From the NCBI GenBank assembly GCA_034666705.1, contig JAXDLH010000238.1:1-21030 (forward strand): DNA of 21,030 bases, written 5' to 3'. How positions within the stretch are numbered: the stretch's first letter is position 1; the number at the start of each line of letters is the position of its first letter. Origin of the DNA: JAXDLH01 sp034666705 (GTDB lineage: Bacteria; Chloroflexota; UBA6077; SHYK01). Under the pieces are notes generated by a model. That model searched no databases and was not told the DNA's origin. It was given only the letters and a program-made list of their open reading frames with translations. Of the stretch, positions 15,337-21,030 are shown piece after piece. The translations under genes were made by a program, and so were the position numbers.

Positions 15337-16318
15337 AGAAGCTGCGCATGCTGGGAATGGTGTGCGTCGCCATCGAGCCGTCGATTGGGCCGCCCGGGTA
15401 GTAGTGACAGACGTTCGTATCCCAGTCGTAGAAGCTGTCGCCTCGTCCGAACGCCTGCTTCCACTCCAGTCCGAACATGCCGTGCACGCCGGTCCGCGCG
15501 GGAAGCGCCTCTTCCTCCTCGCGATTCGGCACGCGCGACACCCGCGGGTCGAAGTCCCACTCGGGCAATGCCGCCCACATGCGGCGGCACGCGGCGATGA
15601 ACTCGTCGTCGCGGAGGGTGAAAGCGGTGTGCAGGACTCGCCACTGAGCGTGTCCTGCGGTACGGGTGCCGAGCGACTCGACCTGCTTCAGCACCAGCCG
15701 GCCGCCACCCGCGAGCGCGAAGGCTGACGTGTCCCTCGGGACGTCCGCGGAGACGATCGGGTCGACGGTGCACCACCGCTCGTAGAAGTCCGTGGCGCGG
15801 GCGAGATCCCGGCACTCAAAGACGGCGCTGCTGATGCGCCCGACGTGCAGCGGTCCCTCCCCGGTCATCGCGCCTTCGGGCAAATGGTCCGGCGCCCAGA
15901 ACTCCAATTGATTGCCATCGGGGTCTTCCCAGTAGATGGCGATGCCTGGTTGGCCCTCAGCGGAGGTGCGGACCGGGTCGGTGTGCGGCGTCTGAAAATA
16001 GTCCAGCCGGCGGAGGTGGTCGTCGATCTCCTCCGGACGGATAAACCAGCCATAGCGGGGCAGCGCCACGCCCAGCCCCTTGGTCCCGGGCAGCGGCTCC
16101 GGCTGCACGTATGTGCCGAGGTGGGCACAGGTGCCAACCCAGAGGAACAGCGAATCGGTCCTGGCCCGCTCCTCCGGCTTCAGCGGCGCGCCGTTCGCCC
16201 GCCGCGGCTCGGCGCCCATCACGTCGGCATAGAAGCGAACCGAGCGCTCCAGGTCGTTGTTCCCAATGACGTAGTGGTCCACCCAGTACGTCGCACCCGG
16301 CCGGTGGTCTTCGGCCAT
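15314..16318 (-). CDS. Two-domain VOC-family (glyoxalase/extradiol dioxygenase-like) protein
   Basis: A 334-residue vicinal-oxygen-chelate protein with two repeated domains, the architecture of type I extradiol dioxygenases. Domain 1 (about 10-145) has H15 in VDHYVIG and E139 in EDPDGNQLEFW, but the usual second His position looks like Tyr/Arg in PRYGWF. Domain 2 (about 155-315) has H158 in LHVGRIS, H230 in VLHTAF and YDWDTNVCHYYPGG (297-310). Here H305 (codon at 15404-15406) falls where DPDGN..E normally gives Glu. In extradiol dioxygenases the second domain binds the iron, so this site may be three His. The role is ring cleavage of a catechol-like or hydroxylated heterocycle (inference). 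ATG at 16316-16318 follows AAAGGAG with good spacing. It is the first gene of the long minus-strand run, directly behind a good promoter. Confidence 0.85.
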   Translation of the reverse strand: MAEDHRPGATYWVDHYVIGNNDLERSVRFYADVMGAEPRRANGAPLKPEERARTDSLFLWVGTCAHLGTYVQPEPLPGTKGLGVALPRYGWFIRPEEIDDHLRRLDYFQTPHTDPVRTSAEGQPGIAIYWEDPDGNQLEFWAPDHLPEGAMTGEGPLHVGRISSAVFECRDLARATDFYERWCTVDPIVSADVPRDTSAFALAGGGRLVLKQVESLGTRTAGHAQWRVLHTAFTLRDDEFIAACRRMWAALPEWDFDPRVSRVPNREEEEALPARTGVHGMFGLEWKQAFGRGDSFYDWDTNVCHYYPGGPIDGSMATHTIPSMRSFYEQASGA

Positions 16319-16348
16319 CGCGCACTCCTTTAATTGCCTGTGCAGCGC

Positions 16349-16377
16349 ATGCTATCCGCCACCTCAGGTACTGTCAA
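16349..16377 (-). promoter_or_regulatory. Putative sigma-70-type promoter of the minus-strand catabolic run
   Basis: Read on minus, TTGACA (16372-16377) is followed after 17 bases by TAGCAT (16349-16354). The -35 box is perfect and the -10 box matches at four positions. Transcription would begin near 16342, about 24 bases before the VOC gene start. It lies in the 168-base divergent gap 16319-16486. I saw no equally good plus-strand promoter for the binding lipoprotein on the other side. Confidence 0.6.
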
Positions 16378-16475
16378 ACCGCCGCCGAAATGGGCTTGCG
16401 GCCCACGAGGCTAGTCATTGCGGTATCCTCTGGACACGCCGGCGGGCTCCTTGCCGTTGCCCGCCCAGATGAGCA

Positions 16476-16482
16476 GGGGAGG
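16476..16482 (+). promoter_or_regulatory. Shine-Dalgarno site that fixes the lipoprotein start
   Basis: GGGGAGG ends four bases before ATG at 16487. The open frame extends upstream to 16418, but only the shorter start places a charged n-region directly before the hydrophobic signal segment. Confidence 0.75.
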
Positions 16483-16486
16483 TCCA

Positions 16487-18199
16487 ATGCCGCGTCTCAA
16501 TTACACGTTTCGCCTGCCGGTCGTGATACTACTCTTGATCGCCGTGGCAGTCGGCTGTGCGGCGCCATCGACCGGGGGGACGGCCACGTCCAGCGCACCC
16601 GGCCAGGCACAACCTGCGGCCGCGCCGACCGCCCCCAAGGGCCCTATGGTGCTCGTCCTGCGGGCCGAGCCGCCGCAGCTATCCGACCGTATCGACCGGA
16701 TGGGCCTCGGCTTTCCCTGGGTCGTGGGACTGGCTGGCACTGACAACCACGATCAGAAACAGCCGATTCTCGCCGTCGAGCTCCCGAGTCAGGATAAGGG
16801 GACCTGGGTCGTCAACGCCGACGGCACCATGAAGACGACCTGGGTACTGAAGCCGAACCTGAAATGGCAGGATGGTGAGCCGCTGACCGCCGATGACTTC
16901 GTGTTTGCCCACCAGGTCTACACCGACCGCGAGGTGCCGATCACGAACCGGCTGCCCGAGCAGCTCATGAGCCGCGTCCAGGCGGTCGATGATCGCACGA
17001 TCGAGATCACGTGGCGCGAGCCCTACGTCGACGCAGATGCACTCGTGCTCTCACAGCTTACCCCGATCCCGCGCCACGTCGTCGGCGACGCCTACAACGC
17101 AGATAAGGCCGCCTTCGCGACGAGCTCCTTCTGGACCAGCGAGGAGTTCGTCGGCGACGGGCCGTATCGCTGGACGAAGTGGGAGCACGGCGTGGCCCTC
17201 GCGGGCAGTGCCAACCCCTACTTCGTGATGGGCAAGCCTAGGATCGAGACGATCGAGATCAAGTGGGTCGCGGACAACAATACGATCGTGGCGGGCTTCC
17301 TGGCCGGCACCATCAACTTCTCGGAGTACACGGCCGTCGACGTCGACCAGGCCGTGATCCTGCAAGACCGCTGGAACGTCGATCATGCCGGCCAGGTCTA
17401 CACCGACACGCTGTTCGGCCTGCGTTACATGGAGTTCCAGCACCGCGACGTCCCGGAATGGCAGCCGGCGCTCAACGACGTACGGGTGCGGCAGGCGCTG
17501 ATGCACTCGCTCGACCGGCAAAGTCTCACCGACGCCCTGCAACATGGGTACGGCGGCGTCGCCGACACGGCGTACCCGAAGGGCGACCGCCTCTATTCGC
17601 GAATGGACGCGGCAATCGCCCACTATCCATACGACCTGCGGCGGGCCGAGCAGCTCTTCAATCAGGCCGGTTGGACAAAGGGCGCCGACGGTATGTTCCG
17701 CAACGCGAGCGGTCAGGTGTTTGACATCGAGGTGCGCGAGACCGGCGAGCGTGAGCAAGAAGGCACCATCATCACCGACAACTGGCGGCAGGCTGGGCTC
17801 GGCGCCAAGACCTTCGTGATTCCACGGGCTGCGACCACCGACGTCGCCTTCCGCGTGAATTTCCCGGGCGTGGCGCTCTCTGCTTCGACCGAGCCGGTCA
17901 TCGAGCTGAACGTGACGACCGAGCAAGGCGCTACGGCAGCGAACAAATTCACGGGCAAGAATCGCGGCAACTACTCGAACCCCGAGATCGACCGCCTCTA
18001 CGGCCTATCCCTGACGACGATCAATCAGGCCCAGCGCGACGACGTGCTAGTCAGTCTGGAGAAGCTGTACACCACGGACGTCGCCTCCGGCACGGTCTTC
18101 TACCAGCCGCGCACCGGCATCTCGCGAGGCATCAAAGGCGTGCTTCCGCCCGTGCGTGGTACTCACCTGTGGAACGTCTGGGAATGGACCCAGGAGTAA
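16487..18199 (+). CDS. ABC-type oligopeptide/solute-binding lipoprotein (family 5), copy 2
   Basis: A 570-residue SBP_bac_5 lipoprotein. Signal peptide MPRLNYTFRL then VVILLLIAVAVGC, with lipobox AVGC and lipidated C24. A Ser/Thr/Pro/Ala linker follows, then mature-domain blocks LKWQDGEPLTADDFVFAHQVY, DDRTIEITWREPY, PALNDVRVRQALMHSLDR and YSNPEIDRLYG. These match the copy at 8776-10515 block by block, including LPSQD, NADGTM and the C-terminal WNVWEW versus WNIFEW, so they are paralogues from one duplication family. Length is normal. The gene is divergent from the VOC gene and is followed by a strong hairpin and then the UbiD gene. No permease or ATPase gene is present. The ligand may be an organic acid, aromatic or peptide; sequence does not tell. 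Confidence 0.92.
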   Translation: MPRLNYTFRLPVVILLLIAVAVGCAAPSTGGTATSSAPGQAQPAAAPTAPKGPMVLVLRAEPPQLSDRIDRMGLGFPWVVGLAGTDNHDQKQPILAVELPSQDKGTWVVNADGTMKTTWVLKPNLKWQDGEPLTADDFVFAHQVYTDREVPITNRLPEQLMSRVQAVDDRTIEITWREPYVDADALVLSQLTPIPRHVVGDAYNADKAAFATSSFWTSEEFVGDGPYRWTKWEHGVALAGSANPYFVMGKPRIETIEIKWVADNNTIVAGFLAGTINFSEYTAVDVDQAVILQDRWNVDHAGQVYTDTLFGLRYMEFQHRDVPEWQPALNDVRVRQALMHSLDRQSLTDALQHGYGGVADTAYPKGDRLYSRMDAAIAHYPYDLRRAEQLFNQAGWTKGADGMFRNASGQVFDIEVRETGEREQEGTIITDNWRQAGLGAKTFVIPRAATTDVAFRVNFPGVALSASTEPVIELNVTTEQGATAANKFTGKNRGNYSNPEIDRLYGLSLTTINQAQRDDVLVSLEKLYTTDVASGTVFYQPRTGISRGIKGVLPPVRGTHLWNVWEWTQE

Positions 18200-18229
18200 C
18201 CTACCGGACGCTATAACCCTCACACGCAC

Positions 18230-18278
18230 GAAGGCCCCGCTCATCCTGAGCCCATCGAAGGACATGAGCGGGGCCTTC
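18230..18278. repeat. Perfect 15-base inverted repeat (hairpin) between lipoprotein and UbiD genes
   Basis: Arms 18230-18244 (GAAGGCCCCGCTCAT) and 18264-18278 are perfect reverse complements around a 19-base loop (CCTGAGCCCATCGAAGGAC). It starts 30 bases after the lipoprotein stop and ends 24 bases before the UbiD start. It lacks a T-run, so it may act as a Rho-independent-like block, an mRNA stabiliser, or a mobile intergenic repeat. The loop plus arm ends resemble the short environmental repeats of the form TCATCCTGAG...TCGAAGGA. Confidence 0.8.
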
Positions 18279-18291
18279 TCCATTGGAAACT

Positions 18292-18296
18292 GGAGG
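18292..18296 (+). promoter_or_regulatory. Shine-Dalgarno site that fixes the UbiD start
   Basis: GGAGG is six bases before the GTG at 18303. The frame is open upstream to 18156, but that extension would run through the previous gene's end and the hairpin. Confidence 0.75.
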
Positions 18297-18302
18297 ACCA
18301 GC

Positions 18303-19841
18303 GTGACCGACGTATTGACTGAACCACAGACATATGGCTCCGACTGCGGACCCCGCTGGACCGGACTGCGCGAGTGGCTCGCGCTCGTGGATCGTATCGG
18401 CGAGCTGCGCGTCGTGCGTGGCGCCGACTCCGAGGCAGACATCGGCAGCGTCACCGAGATGCTCGATCACACCGCTGGCAGCCCCTGCGCGCTCTTCGAC
18501 GGCATCCCGGGGTTCGACGACGGCTTCCGCGTCGCGGTGAACACCCAGGGGACGATCCGCCGCCAGGCCATCACGCTCGGCCTCGATCCGAGCACGATCA
18601 CCCACGAGCGGCTCATGGACCACTGGCGCGGATTACTGCGGGGGCACCGGCTGATCCCGCCCCGCATCGTGGAGCACGGCCCCATCCTCGAGAACGTGCT
18701 GCGCGGCGAGGACGTGGACCTGACCCGATTTCCGGCGCCGATCTGGCACAAGAAGGATGGCGGCCGCTTCATCGGTACGGCGAGCCTCAACTTGATCCCG
18801 GACCCAGAGTCCGATTGGATCAATGCCGGTACCTACCGCAACCAGGTCTTCGATCATAATAGCCTGGGGATCTGGATCTCGCCCGGCAAACATGGGCGGC
18901 TGCTCCGCGAGAAGTGGTTCGCGCGTGGCGAGCGCTGCCCGATCGTGGTGTTGGTCGGCCACGACCCGCTGCTCTTCATGGCGGCGAGCGCCGAAGGCAT
19001 CCTCTTCGGGCAGTCGGAGCTCTCGTGGGTTGGCGGCATCCAGGGCGAGGCGCTCCAGGTGATCCGCGGCGAGGTGACCGGGCTGCCGATTCCCGCCCAC
19101 GCGGAGATCGCGTTCGAGGGCTATATGGAGCCTGGTGAGTTACGCACCGAGGGCCCGTACGGCGAGTGGATGGGCTACTACGTGAGCGGCTCGCCGCAGA
19201 CGCCAGTAGTCCACGTGGAGCGCGTGTACCACCGCAACGACCCCATCATCCTCGGCTGCCCCCAGGGGAAGCCGCCGCACGAAGACAACCAGTTTCTCGC
19301 CTATCTCAAGTCGGCGCTGGCGTGGGATCAGCTGGAAAAGGCGGGCGTGCCGAACGTGACCGGCGTGTGGATGCCACCGGTCGGCGGCAACCGCCTGATG
19401 ACGGTCGTATCGATCAAGCAATCGTATCCGGGTCACGCACGTCAAGCGGCGCTGATCGCCTCGCAGTGCGCCGCGGCGGTCTACATGGGCCGCTACGTGG
19501 TCGTCGTAGACGAAGACATCGACATCGCCAACATGGACGACGTGCTGTGGGCGATGACGACGCGCGTCGACCCCGTGCGCGACATCGAGATCATCACCGG
19601 GGCGTACAGCGGCCCGCTCGACGCCGCGCTGCCACCCGGGGACCGCGCCACGAGCTCGCGCGCCATCATCGACGCCACCCGGCCGTACGCCTGGAAGGAC
19701 CAGTTCGCCGAGGTCATCGTGACACGCGAGGATGCGCGGCATACCCGCGAGCTCTGGGATTGGATCATGGCTCCACCCGGGGCGGAGGGCCCGGAGCGGC
19801 CAGGCGTTGGCTTCGGCAACTTGCGCCCCGGCGACCGTTAG
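18303..19841 (+). CDS. UbiD-family (prFMN-dependent) decarboxylase
   Basis: A 512-residue member of the UbiD family, which reversibly (de)carboxylates aromatic or alpha,beta-unsaturated acids using prenylated FMN. Cofactor and metal positions known from Fdc1/UbiD can be followed: N174 and R179 in WINAGTYRNQV, H197 in SPGKHG, E272 in IAFEG, and the catalytic acid pair E283 and E288 in TEGPYGEW. The C-terminal block VVDEDIDIANMDDVLWA (401-417) is family-typical. All key residues appear present and length is normal. GTG start rests on the GGAGG site. UbiX, the prenyltransferase that makes prFMN, is not in the window. It lies 87 bases upstream of a class II aldolase on the same strand and may share its transcript. 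The likely role is decarboxylation of an aromatic or heteroaromatic acid in the same pathway; the substrate is unknown. Confidence 0.93.
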   Translation: MTDVLTEPQTYGSDCGPRWTGLREWLALVDRIGELRVVRGADSEADIGSVTEMLDHTAGSPCALFDGIPGFDDGFRVAVNTQGTIRRQAITLGLDPSTITHERLMDHWRGLLRGHRLIPPRIVEHGPILENVLRGEDVDLTRFPAPIWHKKDGGRFIGTASLNLIPDPESDWINAGTYRNQVFDHNSLGIWISPGKHGRLLREKWFARGERCPIVVLVGHDPLLFMAASAEGILFGQSELSWVGGIQGEALQVIRGEVTGLPIPAHAEIAFEGYMEPGELRTEGPYGEWMGYYVSGSPQTPVVHVERVYHRNDPIILGCPQGKPPHEDNQFLAYLKSALAWDQLEKAGVPNVTGVWMPPVGGNRLMTVVSIKQSYPGHARQAALIASQCAAAVYMGRYVVVVDEDIDIANMDDVLWAMTTRVDPVRDIEIITGAYSGPLDAALPPGDRATSSRAIIDATRPYAWKDQFAEVIVTREDARHTRELWDWIMAPPGAEGPERPGVGFGNLRPGDR

Positions 19842-19928
19842 ACCGCGGCATTTCATAGTCCCACTCACCGCAAAGTACGAGTACAATCGGCCCGAGTCCG
19901 CGGACGCGCGGCGAAGAGGAGGCGACGG

Positions 19929-20708
19929 ATGATTGAGGTGGCGGACGACCTGCGATTGAAGGTGGCGACCGCGTGCCGGATTCTCGGCATGCTTGGCCTG
20001 GTCCGCGAATCGACTGGTCACGTCAGCGCGCGCATCCCCGGCACCGACGAGATGTGGATTCGCTGCCGGGGCGGTGACGAGCTCGGCATCGAATTCACGG
20101 GGCTGCACAACGTCCGGCGCGTGAACTTCGACGGCGACGGCCCCGGCATGGACACCCAGCATGCCAAGCCGAACGAAACCGCGATTCACGGCGAGATCTA
20201 CCGCTCGCGGCCCGAGGTGATGGCGGTGGTGCACGCACACCCGCCATATGCACTGTTCTGCGGAATCACCGAGCTGAAGTTCATCCCGGTCTTCAATGCC
20301 TACGACCCCTCAGCGCTGCAGATCATCCTCAATGGCGTTCCGGTGTTCCCACGGTCGATCACGGTCACCAACCGCCAGCTCGGCCAGCAGATGGTGGAGT
20401 GCATGGGGGACCGCGACGTGCTGCTCATGCGTGGGCATGGCACCGTGGTGACCGGCAGCTCGGTGGAGGCGGCGACCACGCAGGCGATCCGTTTCGACAA
20501 CGTGGCCCGCATCATGTGGGAGCTCGCCCGCTCCGGACTCAAGGCGCGCGAGCTTTCGCCGGAAGACATGCCGCAACCGCGCAGCGGCCCGCGGGAGCGA
20601 GCCACCGGTGGCTGGGCCGCCATCGACGGCGCCGAGACGTGGACGTGGAAACATTATGTGAAGCTGCTCCAGGTCAACAACGTCGGCCTACCGGACGATC
20701 TAGGCTGA
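19929..20708 (+). CDS. Class II aldolase/adducin family protein
   Basis: A 259-residue zinc-dependent aldolase-fold protein. TGHVSARIPG (29-38) is the phosphate/ligand loop equivalent. Likely zinc and catalytic residues follow the fuculose-1-phosphate aldolase pattern: E83 in PNETAIHGE, H102 and H104 in VVHAHPP (19 residues after E83, as in FucA), and H170 in MRGHGTVVTG. The C-terminal tail with WTWKHYVKLL is longer than in sugar aldolases. ATG at 19929 follows GAGGAGG with normal spacing. The preceding 87-base gap contains TACAAT (19882-19887), a possible -10 box without a good -35. In aromatic pathways such proteins can cleave or decarboxylate 4-hydroxy-2-oxo acids or related intermediates. 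This is inferred from context; a sugar role is possible. Confidence 0.88.
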   Translation: MIEVADDLRLKVATACRILGMLGLVRESTGHVSARIPGTDEMWIRCRGGDELGIEFTGLHNVRRVNFDGDGPGMDTQHAKPNETAIHGEIYRSRPEVMAVVHAHPPYALFCGITELKFIPVFNAYDPSALQIILNGVPVFPRSITVTNRQLGQQMVECMGDRDVLLMRGHGTVVTGSSVEAATTQAIRFDNVARIMWELARSGLKARELSPEDMPQPRSGPRERATGGWAAIDGAETWTWKHYVKLLQVNNVGLPDDLG

Positions 20709-20744
20709 CGAGACGTTGCCGAGTCGACGTTACCGCTCCATGAA

Positions 20745-20750
20745 AGGGGG
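20745..20750 (+). promoter_or_regulatory. Shine-Dalgarno site for the third lipoprotein
   Basis: AGGGGG is four bases before GTG at 20755 and favours it over the in-frame ATG at 20740, which has no good site upstream. Confidence 0.5.
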
Positions 20751-20754
20751 ATCG

Positions 20755-21030
20755 GTGCTGAAGCTACTTGGAACCGCACGAGCTCGGACACTCACGGGGC
20801 TCATCCTGGCACTCCTCGCCGCAGCGAGCTGCGCGCCGACACAGCCAACGCCGGGGCCCCGTGGCGACGCCCCGGCCCAGGCGGCAGCTCCGGTATCGGC
20901 CCCGAAGACGCTCACTATCGCGATGAATCGCGAGCCAACCGGCTTCGGGCCGCACCAGGCCACGGATACAAACCTCTATCCGCTCTTCCTCGCCACGCTC
21001 ATCAAGTACCGCGTCTGGGACAATAACTTC
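20755..21030 (+). CDS. Solute-binding lipoprotein (family 5-like), copy 3, N-terminal 92 residues
   Basis: The frame stays open to the window edge. The signal peptide has a basic n-region (VLKLLGTARARTL), a hydrophobic stretch GLILALLAAASC and a lipobox AASC with lipidated C26. A Pro/Ala-rich linker like those of the two other binding proteins follows. The first mature segment, KTLTIAMNREPTGFGPH, resembles the first beta strand of SBP_bac_5 proteins. It differs more from copies 1 and 2 than they do from each other. GTG at 20755 is preferred; ATG at 20740 in the same frame is the alternative. It starts 46 bases after the aldolase stop, so it may be co-transcribed. Permease genes, if any, would be expected beyond the right edge. 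Confidence 0.8.
   Translation, partial: MLKLLGTARARTLTGLILALLAAASCAPTQPTPGPRGDAPAQAAAPVSAPKTLTIAMNREPTGFGPHQATDTNLYPLFLATLIKYRVWDNNF

Noticed and set aside
16396..16429. TTGCGG and TATCCT as a promoter for the lipoprotein at 16487
   Set aside because: The spacing is 22 bases, too long for a sigma-70 promoter.
19851..19887. TTTCAT and TACAAT as a promoter for the class II aldolase
   Set aside because: The boxes are 25 bases apart and the -35 is poor. TACAAT alone is not enough.

Overview
The window is high-GC, densely packed DNA with many GTG starts and purine-rich Shine-Dalgarno sites. It carries three type-II-signal, Pro/Ala-rich lipoprotein binding proteins and small palindromic intergenic repeats. 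This fits an environmental bacterium with a large catabolic gene repertoire. Chloroflexota or an actinobacterium-like soil lineage are my guesses from style alone; no marker gene is present to prove taxonomy. I found no rRNA, tRNA, CRISPR array, integrase or transposase.

Layout. Left edge (minus): the N-terminal 405 residues of an acetoacetate-CoA ligase. 1452-2384 (plus): a fumarylacetoacetate hydrolase (FAH)-family protein behind a recognisable promoter. 16318 down to 2399 (minus): a long co-directional run of eleven genes. In order of transcription it encodes a two-domain VOC (extradiol-dioxygenase-like) protein, a [2Fe-2S] subunit and a molybdopterin subunit of a xanthine-dehydrogenase/CO-dehydrogenase-type hydroxylase, a Rieske oxygenase, an alpha/beta hydrolase, an oligopeptide-type binding lipoprotein, a second Rieske oxygenase, a second alpha/beta hydrolase, a 983-residue FAD/Fe-S oxidase of the YdiJ type, and an NAD-dependent D-2-hydroxyacid dehydrogenase. 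A good TTGACA-17-TAGCAT promoter reads into its first gene. Two gaps inside the run (7311-7576 and 11447-11624) carry related inverted repeats and may divide it into separate units. Right part (plus): a second binding lipoprotein, a hairpin, a UbiD-family decarboxylase, a class II aldolase, and the start of a third binding lipoprotein cut by the window edge.

How the genes may work together (inference). The set reads as an aromatic or N-heteroaromatic catabolic island. It offers ring hydroxylation (molybdenum hydroxylase and two oxygenase alpha subunits), ring cleavage (VOC protein), C-C bond hydrolysis (alpha/beta hydrolases, FAH protein), decarboxylation (UbiD), aldol cleavage, oxidation of 2-hydroxyacids, and activation of acetoacetate to acetoacetyl-CoA. 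The substrate cannot be read from sequence. Expected partners that are absent from the window are a ferredoxin and reductase for the Rieske enzymes, a FAD subunit for the molybdenum enzyme, UbiX for UbiD, and permease/ATPase genes for the binding proteins.

The most unusual points are three proteins with altered catalytic centres in the same run. The molybdopterin subunit lacks an internal block that normally holds cofactor-binding motifs. One alpha/beta hydrolase has lost the catalytic His and the first Gly of its nucleophile elbow. The VOC protein has His where the third metal ligand is normally Glu.
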